A DNA stretch of 64,000 nt. It comes from Clostridiaceae bacterium (lineage in GTDB: Bacteria > Bacillota > Clostridia > Acetivibrionales > Acetivibrionaceae). The stretch spans positions 1 to 64,000 of the forward strand of contig JAAYPF010000087.1 of assembly GCA_012519925.1 (NCBI GenBank). Reading direction: 5' to 3'. Each line of letters starts with the position of its first letter. The stretch's first letter is position 1. Both the position numbers and the translations under genes were made by a program. This document shows positions 34,900 through 43,893 of the stretch, in pieces. A model generated the notes under the pieces. The model searched no databases. It was not told the origin of the DNA and worked only from the letters and a program-made list of their open reading frames with translations.

Positions 34900-37134
34900 A
34901 TGCAACAAAACGCTTGGAATGGATTTGTGTCTGGAAAATGGGAAGACAGCATAGATGTAAGGGATTTTATTGTGAGCAATTACACCCCTTATGAAGGTAC
35001 TGAAGAATTTCTTGTAGAGTCAAGTATCAAAACAAAAAAATTGTGGAGCAAGTGCAAGAAGCTGCTTAGTGATGAACGTCTTAAAGACGGCGTTTTAAAT
35101 GTTGATACAAAAACTGTATCAAGTATTACAAGCCATGCACCCGGTTATATAGATGAAAAATACGAGGTTATAAAAGGCCTTCAGACAGATAAACCTCTTA
35201 AAAGAGCCCTTATTCCCTATGGTGGAATCAGAATGGTCAAACAGGCTTGTGAAAAATACGGGTATACTCTTTCTCCAAAAATTGAAAATATATTTGAAAA
35301 CTACCGTAAAACCCATAATGATGGAGTTTTTAGTGCTTATACACCAGAAATGCGAAGGGCCAGAAAGTCTGGTGTCATTACAGGTCTCCCCGATGCCTAT
35401 GGACGTGGAAGAATTATCGGAGATTACAGGCGTGTTGCACTTTATGGTGTAAACAGACTTATTGAAGAGAAGAAAAAAGATTTAAACACTCTTCTAATTA
35501 AGCCAATGAATGAAGAAAACATTCGGTTAAGAGAGGAAGTAAATGAACAAATCAAGTCTTTGAAGAAGCTTGTTAAAATGGGTGAAACTTATGGGTTTGA
35601 CCTATCAATGCCAGCACGAAATGCATTAGAAGCCGTACAGTGGACTTATCTAGCATTCCTTGGTGCAATGAAGGAAACAAATGGTGCAGCTAATTCTCTC
35701 GGAAGAGTATGTAGTTTTCTTGACATTTACATTGAAAGAGACCTAAAATCCGGTTTAATTTCAGAAGTGGATGCTCAGGAATTAATTGATCAATTTACAA
35801 TCAAACTTAGATTTATTCGCCATTTGAGAACACCTGACTATAATGAGCTATTTGCCGGCGACCCAGTTTGGATTACCGAATCGATAGGTGGGATATGCGA
35901 GGACGGAAGACCTATGGTGACCAAAACCTCCTTCCGACTACTTCAAACACTATTCAATTTAGGTCCTTCTCCAGAGCCTAATATAACCATACTATGGTCG
36001 CAAAAGCTACCCCTTGGCTTTAAAAGATTTTGTGCAAAAGTTTCTATGGTTACAAGTGCTATACAATATGAAAATGACGATCTTATGAGTCAACACTTTA
36101 ACGATGATTACGGAATATCTTGCTGTGTATCGGCAATGCGTATTGGAAAAGATATGCAATACTTTGGTGCCCGCTGTAACTTGCCAAAGCTTCTGCTGCT
36201 TGCATTAAACGGCGGTAAAGACGAAATATCAGGTGAACAAGTTGCTCCTGAGTTTGAACCTTATACCGATGAATACCTCGATTACAATAAAGTGATGAAC
36301 CGATTCAAACAAATGCAAAAGTGGCTGACAAGTCTATATGTCAATACAATGAACATAATTCACTATATGCACGATAAATATGCCTATGAAAGACTTATGA
36401 TGGCTCTACACGACACTGAGGTAAATAGGCTTATGGCCTTTGGTATAGCAGGTTTATCTGTTTTAGCCGATTCTTTTAGTGCTATGAAATATACCTATGT
36501 AAAAGCAATCCGGGATGAAAGAGGTCTGATTACCGACTTTGAAATAAAGGGGGATTATCCCCAATTCGGTAACGACGATGATAGAGTTGACAGCATTGCT
36601 TCAACCATTGTTAAAGACTTTTATAACGACTTAAAAGAACATGAAACTTATAGAAATGCCATTCACACCCTTTCGATACTTACTATTACATCAAATGTTG
36701 TGTATGGCAAAAAAACCGGCTCAACTCCTGATGGAAGAAAAAAGGGCGAGCCTTTCGCACCAGGAGCTAATCCAATGCATGGCAGGGATAAGATGGGAGC
36801 ATTAGCCGCTCTTAACTCTTTAGCAAAAATCCCCTATCAATACTGTCAGGATGGAGTTTCTCTCACACTAACTCTTGTTCCTCGCTCCCTTGGCAGAGAA
36901 ATAAATGCTCGATTGAATAACCTTGTTGCTTTATTAGATGGCTATTTTATTCAAGGTGGGCACCATGTAAATATAAATGTGTTTGAAAGAACTGTGTTAG
37001 AAAAAGCAATGGAAGACCCTTATAACTATCCACAACTGACTATAAGGGTTTCGGGATACGCCGTTAATTTCATTAGACTTACACGCCAACAGCAGCTTGA
37101 GGTTATTGCTCGAACCTTCCACAATGCAATGTAA
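34900..37134 (+). CDS. pflB: Formate C-acetyltransferase (pyruvate formate-lyase)
   Basis: A 744-aa glycyl-radical enzyme converting pyruvate and CoA to acetyl-CoA and formate anaerobically. The active-site pair ISCCVSAM carries adjacent cysteines, and the radical glycine is Gly719 in RVSGYAVNF, 25 residues from the C-terminus. Length is typical. AAAGGAGG precedes the ATG. It is followed by its activase after 12 bp. Control by the ZTP riboswitch upstream ties it to one-carbon supply. Confidence 0.97.
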   Translation: MQQNAWNGFVSGKWEDSIDVRDFIVSNYTPYEGTEEFLVESSIKTKKLWSKCKKLLSDERLKDGVLNVDTKTVSSITSHAPGYIDEKYEVIKGLQTDKPLKRALIPYGGIRMVKQACEKYGYTLSPKIENIFENYRKTHNDGVFSAYTPEMRRARKSGVITGLPDAYGRGRIIGDYRRVALYGVNRLIEEKKKDLNTLLIKPMNEENIRLREEVNEQIKSLKKLVKMGETYGFDLSMPARNALEAVQWTYLAFLGAMKETNGAANSLGRVCSFLDIYIERDLKSGLISEVDAQELIDQFTIKLRFIRHLRTPDYNELFAGDPVWITESIGGICEDGRPMVTKTSFRLLQTLFNLGPSPEPNITILWSQKLPLGFKRFCAKVSMVTSAIQYENDDLMSQHFNDDYGISCCVSAMRIGKDMQYFGARCNLPKLLLLALNGGKDEISGEQVAPEFEPYTDEYLDYNKVMNRFKQMQKWLTSLYVNTMNIIHYMHDKYAYERLMMALHDTEVNRLMAFGIAGLSVLADSFSAMKYTYVKAIRDERGLITDFEIKGDYPQFGNDDDRVDSIASTIVKDFYNDLKEHETYRNAIHTLSILTITSNVVYGKKTGSTPDGRKKGEPFAPGANPMHGRDKMGALAALNSLAKIPYQYCQDGVSLTLTLVPRSLGREINARLNNLVALLDGYFIQGGHHVNINVFERTVLEKAMEDPYNYPQLTIRVSGYAVNFIRLTRQQQLEVIARTFHNAM

Positions 37135-37146
37135 AGGTTGATTAAC

Positions 37147-37884
37147 ATGACTATAAAAGGCAGAATACATTCATTTGAATCCTTTGGTACAGTTGACGGT
37201 CCTGGAATAAGATTTGTAATATTTATGCAGGGCTGTCCTTTTCGTTGCCTTTATTGTCACAATCCCGATACCCGGAGTAATGAATGCGGTAATTTGTATT
37301 CCGTTGAAGAAGTATCTGATAAAATTAACAGGTATGTTCCCTATTTTAAAAGTTCTGGCGGAGGTATTACTGTGTCCGGTGGAGAGCCGCTTGTTCAAGT
37401 TGAGTTTGTTACAGAGCTATTCAAGAAATGTAAGGCGGAAGGAATTCACACAGCTGTCGATACCAATGGTTTTATAGACAGCAATTCCTCTGGTGTTAAT
37501 GCACTATTGGATTATACTGATCTTGTGCTTCTTGATATAAAGCATATAGATGACGAAAAACACAAATCTTTGACAGGATTGACTAACGAAAAGGTTCTTA
37601 AATTTGCAAAGCATTTGAGCGAAAGAAAAATTCCTGTATGGATAAGATATGTGGTTGTACCCGGACTTACTGACTTCGAACCGGATGTAAAAAAACTTGG
37701 TAAATTCATTGAAGACCTTTCAAATATCGAAAATATCGAACTTCTGCCCTTTCACAAAATCGGGGAATACAAGTGGAAGGAACTTAAGCTTGATTATAAG
37801 CTCTATGATACACCTCCTGCCGATGAAAAGGATATTGAAAAGGTTCGTAAAATACTCTTTTCTGGTAAGTTGAACTTCGACTAA
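37147..37884 (+). CDS. pflA: Pyruvate formate-lyase activating enzyme
   Basis: A 245-aa radical SAM enzyme that installs the glycyl radical on PflB. Cluster cysteines are Cys30, Cys34 and Cys37 (GCPFRCLYCHNPD), followed by the family phrase SGGGITVSGGEPL. The ATG at 37147 is 10 nt after AAAGG and matches the family start, better than the TTG at 37138. It forms a two-gene operon with pflB. Confidence 0.95.
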   Translation: MTIKGRIHSFESFGTVDGPGIRFVIFMQGCPFRCLYCHNPDTRSNECGNLYSVEEVSDKINRYVPYFKSSGGGITVSGGEPLVQVEFVTELFKKCKAEGIHTAVDTNGFIDSNSSGVNALLDYTDLVLLDIKHIDDEKHKSLTGLTNEKVLKFAKHLSERKIPVWIRYVVVPGLTDFEPDVKKLGKFIEDLSNIENIELLPFHKIGEYKWKELKLDYKLYDTPPADEKDIEKVRKILFSGKLNFD

Positions 37885-37982
37885 ATAAAAACAGGTGTTT
37901 TAAGTATCCACGACCTTAGCATAAAATCTTTACTGAACGCGATAATTATTATAAGAGTAGTTTTATGTAAGTTAACAGGTAT

Positions 37983-38336
37983 TTATATAACTTTTACTTT
38001 GCTTCTACACCTCTCATCGATCTTGTTATATAACTTATACCACCTTTGAACTCCATTTTCCAATTTGAAGTAATGGGCTATATATGGAGCCAAAAGAGCT
38101 AAAATCAATAAGCTTACCAACAGGATTACTGGTTTTTCAAAAGACACAGCAAATAGGATAGTAACAATAAAAAACAGTGCAAAAGCAAGAGTGACCATCA
38201 GATGTATCAGCCTTTCATGCTGGAGATACTGTATCTGGGTTTTATGATAATCCTTCAACCACTCCCAATCTAAATCTTCCACTTTATTTAATGTTTCTAA
38301 AATAAATTGTTCATGCTTTTTTAAATAATCCTCCAT
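37983..38336 (-). CDS. Small two-helix membrane protein paired with the RsgI-like gene
   Basis: A 117-aa protein with an N-terminal acidic/aromatic helix region and two transmembrane segments (about 46-65 and 70-88), then a basic tail. AGAGG precedes the ATG at 38336. It starts 40 bp after the stop of the SigI-C/RsgI hybrid, on the same strand, so it is probably cotranscribed. I do not recognise the family. Confidence 0.6.
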   Translation of the reverse strand: MEDYLKKHEQFILETLNKVEDLDWEWLKDYHKTQIQYLQHERLIHLMVTLAFALFFIVTILFAVSFEKPVILLVSLLILALLAPYIAHYFKLENGVQRWYKLYNKIDERCRSKVKVI

Positions 38337-38376
38337 ATACCTCAACCTCTATGTTTACTATATTTGCTTGTCTTTT

Positions 38377-39672
38377 TTATATTTCTCCTTCGCAAATCCA
38401 TTCTTCTACCTCAACAAGCCTAGCTTCACATATTAAATCATGTATGGAACTTTTCCTGACCTCTCCAATATTTAATACTATAGATTCTTGTTTGGATTTT
38501 TCGAAAATATACTGTCTTCCTATAGATAAGTTGTTCATACTAGCAGACTTTACAGTATCTTCAGGTACAGAAATCACAACAGGTATAATGACTTCATCAC
38601 CTGTTACCCGTAATTTAATATGATTTAAAAGCTCTCCAAATTTTTCTTCTTCATCACCTTTTTTATCCACATAAGGATTTAACGCTAGGGAAACAAGGAC
38701 CAAATTTTCTTTATCCTCATATACAAAACCTCTGTCGTGAGCAAATCCAAAAACCTCTTCAATAGCTTCATCTATCGGCATTTCCCTCAAATCATTATCC
38801 ATAAGAAGTATATCTGCATCTCTATTTAATGTATTTATGCCTACAACTATGTTATTTCTGTTAACAAACAACTCGAGACTAGGATTTATATCAATAACAA
38901 CAACAGCATAGCTTTTGTCGACGGGAGGCATCTCCATAAAGTAAAGCAAGCTTCTTAATAAAATTATACCAAAAATAATAATACTTGTAAAAGCAACAAC
39001 TTTTCTCATTATATATTGATGATTTTCTTTTTTTTCCCAAACCGCAAAACTAATCTGTTGTCCTAAAATCATTCCTTTTTTCTTTTTTACTAAAACAAAG
39101 CTGCAATCACTGGTCATCACAATCGCACCGTCTTGTGCTAATTCTACAATAGTACCAATATTATGGTTTTGATCTGTTTTTGCATATGTATTATCGATAT
39201 AAGCCTTCAAGCATTTAAGATCACTTTTGATAAATAGACATAATGCAATTATAAACCTACGGTTCTTTTCTAGTGTACCTCGATATATATTTACTACTTC
39301 CAATACTTCTTGAATTGGCAGAGTCTTTTTCTTTTCAATCTTTTCTAGCAACCATTCATCTTCCACAATACCTTTAGCAGTCTTTATGCACGCAAACATT
39401 GAACCTTCATTCTTTGGGCTGTAGGACAATAGCTTACGAAAAGATATTCTATAACGCTTAAGCTCTTTGCTCAAAGCTTGGATATCTTTTTTTAGTTTTA
39501 TAGTATTAAACTCATCGTTGTCCTCTAATTCTGTATATGATTCTTCAAAATCATAGTTCTGTTCTTTTTCTAAACATGTAAACAAACTATCTTTTATTAG
39601 CTCTTCTTGCTTTTGTCTTCTATCAGCATAACGAATTTTGAAATCCAAAGGTTCATCCCTCCATTCGTACAA
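38377..39672 (-). CDS. SigI C-terminal domain fused to RsgI-type anti-sigma factor
   Basis: A 431-aa protein. Residues about 60-160 match the C-terminal DNA-binding domain of sigma-I (ELKRYRISFRKLLSYSPK, then LPIQEVLEVV and the helix TLEKNRRFIIA). Residues 170-215 are an RsgI_N anti-sigma domain (GTIVELAQDGAIVMTSDCSF), 223-245 a transmembrane helix, and 253-340 the RsgI periplasmic domain with the Asn-Pro self-cleavage site DINPS (261-265). No sugar-sensing domain follows, and no SigI region 2 is encoded upstream. TTG start with AAGG; start uncertain. Function is probably regulatory (inference). Confidence 0.8.
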   Translation of the reverse strand: MYEWRDEPLDFKIRYADRRQKQEELIKDSLFTCLEKEQNYDFEESYTELEDNDEFNTIKLKKDIQALSKELKRYRISFRKLLSYSPKNEGSMFACIKTAKGIVEDEWLLEKIEKKKTLPIQEVLEVVNIYRGTLEKNRRFIIALCLFIKSDLKCLKAYIDNTYAKTDQNHNIGTIVELAQDGAIVMTSDCSFVLVKKKKGMILGQQISFAVWEKKENHQYIMRKVVAFTSIIIFGIILLRSLLYFMEMPPVDKSYAVVVIDINPSLELFVNRNNIVVGINTLNRDADILLMDNDLREMPIDEAIEEVFGFAHDRGFVYEDKENLVLVSLALNPYVDKKGDEEEKFGELLNHIKLRVTGDEVIIPVVISVPEDTVKSASMNNLSIGRQYIFEKSKQESIVLNIGEVRKSSIHDLICEARLVEVEEWICEGEI

Positions 39673-40089
39673 AAAGACCTTAGAGCTTCTTCATAATTAA
39701 CTTTGTTAGGCTATTTATCAAATGCCTATACTGTATTTGAATTATAAAGACATAAAATTTTTGAAAGGATAAGAGTCTAATCTTTATTAGTTCTTTAGAA
39801 TGTTTTAAATATTTTGAATCTCTTAAGATATATCGGATAATTTGATATTTATATAAACATAAATAAGCAATAGGTATATCACATTTTTAGAAAGGTGATT
39901 CGACTTTTCTTATTTCGCAAGAAACAGAGGAACGAAAACAGTGTATCTCTTTGTAGAAAATATAGGGTAGCCAAACAACCTGCCTGAGCACCCTACTAAA
40001 ACCAAAAAATGAAAATCCTCTTTCCACCCCCCAGTATAGGGATTTACAAAAATAGGATTTTCATTAATTTCTATACTGTAAAAAAAGTA
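39673..40089. other. Intergenic region upstream of the SigI-C/RsgI hybrid
   Basis: 417 bp with frequent stops in every minus-strand frame, so no SigI region 2 is hidden here. A segment at 39893-40052 belongs to the dispersed element family. A TATAAT-like hexamer lies near 39741 on the minus strand but has no good -35. Confidence 0.5.
39893..40052 (+). repeat. Dispersed intergenic element, copy E
   Basis: The stretch from GGTAGCCAAAC to TTTCCACCCC aligns with 52311-52380 near the shared block GAGCACCCT. GCAAGAAACAGAGGAACGAA is close to a stretch at about 40814. There is no ORF. Confidence 0.5.
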
Positions 40090-40638
40090 TTACTTAACTC
40101 TGATTAATTCCGTTGAAGTAGAATCTGCCATATTTATTAATCTTGCATTATCATCACTATCTTTCGAGAGCAAAAATAAGAAATCCATATACTCTGCTTT
40201 ATTTAAAGTATCGCTCTTATCTTCACCTTCTGATTGAAATGTCTCATAGTGAAGCTTTAAAGAAAACAAATTATAATATCCTCCTGTGTATGTGTCATAC
40301 TTACCGAGATAATCTTGTAAACTTATTTTCGTTTCAGCTAAAGCATTTGCACTAGAGTGAATCTCTGCTGGACCTTTATAATAATTATCCGATTCATTAC
40401 TCTTATCTAAAAAATAAGCGTAGTGACCATCAGTACTAATCTCGATTGCTAAACCACTTTCCGCTTCCCATCTTCCAAAAATTTTGTCATTGGAGTCTTT
40501 TAACGGATTATTCATAGAATTAGGATCAACAGTCACAATCGGCATTGTCGGATTAGGTTCGGACTGTTTATTCTCACAAGCAGTAAAAGATAGCAACATT
40601 ATTAATGCAAAAACACTTGATATTACCCTTTTCTTCAT
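40090..40638 (-). CDS. Putative lipoprotein of unknown function
   Basis: A 182-aa secreted lipoprotein. The signal peptide ends in LSFTAC, giving a lipidated Cys21, followed by a Pro/Asn-rich linker to about residue 52. The rest (GRWEAESGLAIEIS, then GPAEIHSSA) looks like a small beta-rich domain of the lipocalin-like or DUF-type scaffold, not assigned. The ATG at 40638 has GGAGG 8 nt upstream, better than the start five codons earlier. Monocistronic. Confidence 0.7.
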   Translation of the reverse strand: MKKRVISSVFALIMLLSFTACENKQSEPNPTMPIVTVDPNSMNNPLKDSNDKIFGRWEAESGLAIEISTDGHYAYFLDKSNESDNYYKGPAEIHSSANALAETKISLQDYLGKYDTYTGGYYNLFSLKLHYETFQSEGEDKSDTLNKAEYMDFLFLLSKDSDDNARLINMADSTSTELIRVK

Positions 40639-41022
40639 CAAACTAACCTCCATAAAATTTATATAATATATTCTACCACAATGCTACTACTTTTTGAAAG
40701 TCCCTATAGGACAAACTTTCGACAAAATTTATATTTATAGACAGCTATCCGCTAAAATTCTTTGTTATTAATAGCTTTAGCCCTAACGAAAAACAACCAA
40801 AGGCAACATTAAGCAAGAAACAGAGAAACAATATTTTGCTTAGCAAAAATCGCTCTCCGCTTCGTCTACATTTTCTAAGGCTTTTCGCAATGTACTTTCC
40901 ATAATATGCACTTGCACTATTTGTGAGTTTTTCTTTTCTATGAAAGTTATGATAAAATCAATGCACTTTCTAAAATAACTCTTGACTTTAATTAGCTTAT
41001 CTAGAAAACAAATCAGGTTTGA
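40639..41022. other. Intergenic region between the Tad operon end and the lipoprotein gene
   Basis: 384 bp without a gene. About 40790-40985 resembles dispersed element copies D and E. No Flp-type pilin gene is hidden here. Confidence 0.5.
40790..40985 (+). repeat. Dispersed intergenic element, copy F
   Basis: AGCAAGAAACAGAGAAACAA matches copy E, and the tail ATAAAATCAATGCACTTTCT matches the tail of copy D. It links these copies into one degenerate family. No ORF. Confidence 0.45.
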
Positions 41023-41526
41023 TTAATTAGCTTGTCCTAGCACAAATCTGCTCTTTCTCTCGATATCAAAGTCAGTAAACGTAGGAACATTCTCTGCTAC
41101 ATAGACTAAATGTTTTGTTTTAAACTTGTATTGTGTTAATACCAAAACCTCACAAATTTCAGGTCTATCTTCCTTTATACTCAAATTCACAATAAAATCG
41201 CTATATCTACCATCGTTGGATTTAAAATAAAGTATAGCTGTCTTTTCTCCCAAAATATCTGTTGAAGTATATCCTTCAATGCTCAAGTTTAAGCTGCTCT
41301 TAAAAGAATTACTGAAAGAATCTATAAACTTTTCTAAATCAATTTCTGGTTCAAGGTTTTTCGCCGCATCATCCTTAGAAGAGGTCATGATTGCCAGCTT
41401 TCCACAGTTATTTATGGTCGAATCTAACCTTGCCTTTTCTGAGACAAGTTGAAAACATTCAACTAAAGGACCAAGTAATGCTGTCGAGGCGACTACCAAC
41501 AAAATAGCATATGCAATACCTTTCAT
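41023..41526 (-). CDS. Tad-locus pseudopilin-like protein (distal gene)
   Basis: A 167-aa protein with one N-terminal hydrophobic helix (about 4-24) and an extracytoplasmic mixed domain. The N-terminus MKGIAYAILLVVASTALL is like TadE/TadG-type minor subunits, but the Glu5 of classical prepilins is missing. AAAGGTG precedes the ATG. It is the last gene of the Tad-type operon, 10 bp after its neighbour. Confidence 0.55.
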   Translation of the reverse strand: MKGIAYAILLVVASTALLGPLVECFQLVSEKARLDSTINNCGKLAIMTSSKDDAAKNLEPEIDLEKFIDSFSNSFKSSLNLSIEGYTSTDILGEKTAILYFKSNDGRYSDFIVNLSIKEDRPEICEVLVLTQYKFKTKHLVYVAENVPTFTDFDIERKSRFVLGQAN

Positions 41527-41536
41527 ATAATCACCT

Positions 41537-41986
41537 TTATTCCAAGTCTTTGTAGTATCTTATACCTGTTACCGGAAGCCGAAATGAAACTTCATAATCA
41601 ATCTGCCGCTCAGATCCTGCCAGTTCAAATCTGAAGGGATATGCTGCCCGTATTTCGACATAAAAAGTCTCACCCCTCTGTAGATATGGTTTTAACGAAA
41701 TGTCTAAGTCCTTATAGTATTCATAGGAATATTCTCCTTCTTGATCCGAGCTTATTTCTATCTTATCAGGACATTTATTAAAAACAGGCTTATTTTTTAA
41801 ATTGTCCAATATAAACACCTTTTCATCCTGAGGCAAGTAATTATAGTTTGCCGCTATAGATGCTAAATTTTGAGTCTCATAAGCCAAAGTCATATACCAT
41901 GGAAAAAACAGAACAAAGTTTGTAAATACAATAAAGGCTGCGACTACCAGTATAGATATTAATATAACTTTAGCAAATCCCGCCAT
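41537..41986 (-). CDS. Tad-locus pseudopilin-like protein
   Basis: A 149-aa protein with an N-terminal hydrophobic helix (about 5-30) and a soluble beta-rich remainder (KIEISSDQEGEYSYEYYKDL). The start MAGFAKVILISILVVAAF resembles the neighbour's layout: M-x-G, then a hydrophobic run. AGGAGAG precedes the ATG. Its position after TadC suggests a TadE/TadF-like component; sequence identity to those families is weak by eye. Confidence 0.55.
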   Translation of the reverse strand: MAGFAKVILISILVVAAFIVFTNFVLFFPWYMTLAYETQNLASIAANYNYLPQDEKVFILDNLKNKPVFNKCPDKIEISSDQEGEYSYEYYKDLDISLKPYLQRGETFYVEIRAAYPFRFELAGSERQIDYEVSFRLPVTGIRYYKDLE

Positions 41987-42037
41987 CTAGACTTCTCTCC
42001 TTTTTCGTATTTCTCGCCCACATACTTCTTACAAGAG

Positions 42038-42922
42038 TTAACCAAACAACTTTATGGCACCTATAAACTGGAAGTAGTAATACACTCCAATATATATGAA
42101 TAAAACTGCTATCAATATAAACTGAGTTCTTTCGTTACTTGCTTTTCTGTGGCTCAACTCTTCTTCTAATGCCACAACTCTAAGGTCATACAACTCGTTT
42201 TTAAGATATGCCATTTGCGAAGTATTGTCATACCCCTTAAGTCGGGCCTCCATAATATCACAGAATTTGATTATATATCTAAGAGGCACTCTTTTTTTAA
42301 GTTGTTTTAAAGCATATTCTTCCCCATACTCTATATTATCAAGAAGCACTCCTAATTCATCTGCCATATCTGGATTGGCATTAGGCAAAAAATCTTTTAT
42401 TACATCGGCAAGATAAATATTTATTGATCTTGAATATTGGTAATACACCATACTGTAAAATGCCGGAAAATCCTTCAGGATATTTTTGTTTTTTGACTCA
42501 ACTTTCTTTTCCAATTCATCAATTGGGTATAGCCATCCTAATACAACAAAAATCAAGCATACATAACCGAGTATCACCATTATTCTCATTATAACTAACG
42601 AGCATATAAGACCTGCTAAAGAGAATAAAATTTGATTAAATCTTATCTCTTCAGGAGTAATTTTTAAGTCAAGTCTGCTTACTAAAAAACTCAACTGTTC
42701 ACGTTTAATTTCACTAAGAAAAAGTTTATTGGACACCTTCCTCAAAACAATATCTCTAAAATACAAATATTTTTCCATTTTCATCTGTTTCTTTGTAATG
42801 ATTAAAAACTCCCTCGAGCGCTTTTTTCTCTTCGCTGACATAGGCTTAAAGGCTGGATAAATCAATATACTTACCAGATATGTTATTGCACAAAGACTTA
42901 ATAGTTTCGCAAACATAACCAT
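42038..42922 (-). CDS. TadC-like inner-membrane platform protein
   Basis: A 294-aa integral membrane protein with hydrophobic segments near 5-25, 95-130 and 270-290 and a soluble middle, the layout of T2SSF-type platform proteins. The pattern ILKDFPAFYSMVYYQYSRSINIYLADV is typical. GGAGGGG lies 8 nt before the ATG. Its start overlaps the TadB-like stop by one base, so the pair is coupled. Confidence 0.75.
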   Translation of the reverse strand: MVMFAKLLSLCAITYLVSILIYPAFKPMSAKRKKRSREFLIITKKQMKMEKYLYFRDIVLRKVSNKLFLSEIKREQLSFLVSRLDLKITPEEIRFNQILFSLAGLICSLVIMRIMVILGYVCLIFVVLGWLYPIDELEKKVESKNKNILKDFPAFYSMVYYQYSRSINIYLADVIKDFLPNANPDMADELGVLLDNIEYGEEYALKQLKKRVPLRYIIKFCDIMEARLKGYDNTSQMAYLKNELYDLRVVALEEELSHRKASNERTQFILIAVLFIYIGVYYYFQFIGAIKLFG

Positions 42923-43893
42923 TAATTATCCCCTCCAAACTTGCCTATATCACCCTGAAGAGCCTGGCACCTTGCAAATCCGAGACATATTGAAACAATA
43001 GCAGCAGTATTTATAAACCTTCCGATGTCATTATTCATAAGAAAACTTCTAAGTTCTTTAATTGTCATACTGTACATAATAAATATAAGTATCAGACAGG
43101 TCTTTAATAAAAAATCAAAATTCATTTTTTTAAAGATTCTGTTTTTCCTATTATTAATTTCTCTTAATGCAGCATTTTCATCTACAATATCTAAAAATAC
43201 ATCTGCCATTCCTTTTCTCTCGTTGTATTCAAATATAACAGCCTTTTTAGCAAAGCTATCAAATTTGGGGCCTAGTTGCTTATTAAGAACTTCCATAGCT
43301 CTCTTGAATGAATAACCGTGGTTTTCATAGTTTTCTACAAATTGTACAAAATAAGGGCGAATACTTTTATGGAGATACTCTTCCGATTCCAACACCTTTT
43401 TTACTGCGACCAAAACGCCTTCTCTTGCTAAAGGACACAATATATCTTCAGCATCCATTATGTATTCCATCTTCGCCGACTTTGTCTGCCTTGACTTCAT
43501 AGTAAAAAAGGTAATAAATCCAACAAGTATTGATACTGAAACAAAAGCCGAAAGTGTAATATTCTTCAGAAACATAACTACTAACAGCACCATTATTGCG
43601 AAAAGTATGCATATAAACGAGTTAAAGCCTTCAAGGGTAAGTGGCAAATTAAAATCGAAAATAAGGCTTTCCACTATATTATTGTACTTAGTTATAAGAC
43701 TCTCCTTTTGCTTAACTATCTTGCTTTTGCACACTCTTTTAACATAAGCCCGTGTGTTGCGGCTTGCAAGTCCTTCAACAACACCTATAAAAGCGTATTT
43801 TATATAGCTTGACATCTGTAGATCTAATATAATATTCAAAGTAAGTAAAGTTACAAAACCAAAACCTATACTAAACAGTAAATTTAAACCCAT
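42922..43893 (-). CDS. TadB-like inner-membrane platform protein
   Basis: A 323-aa integral membrane protein with hydrophobic segments at the N-terminus, near 100-125 and in the last 70 residues. The domain AEDILCPLAREGVLVAVKKVLESEEYLHKS and FDSFAKKAVIFEYNERKGMADVFLDIVDENA fit the T2SSF fold. I preferred the ATG at 43893 with GAGGAGG upstream over the ATG at 43917, which has no ribosome site. It overlaps the TadA end by 23 nt. Confidence 0.75.
   Translation of the reverse strand: MGLNLLFSIGFGFVTLLTLNIILDLQMSSYIKYAFIGVVEGLASRNTRAYVKRVCKSKIVKQKESLITKYNNIVESLIFDFNLPLTLEGFNSFICILFAIMVLLVVMFLKNITLSAFVSVSILVGFITFFTMKSRQTKSAKMEYIMDAEDILCPLAREGVLVAVKKVLESEEYLHKSIRPYFVQFVENYENHGYSFKRAMEVLNKQLGPKFDSFAKKAVIFEYNERKGMADVFLDIVDENAALREINNRKNRIFKKMNFDFLLKTCLILIFIMYSMTIKELRSFLMNNDIGRFINTAAIVSICLGFARCQALQGDIGKFGGDN

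Noticed and set aside
39673-40089. Hidden SigI region 2 upstream of the RsgI-type hybrid
   Set aside because: All three minus-strand frames have frequent stops and no sigma-like sequence; part is a dispersed element.
40639-41022. Flp pilin gene at the end of the Tad operon
   Set aside because: No ORF with a prepilin leader and Glu5 helix in any frame.
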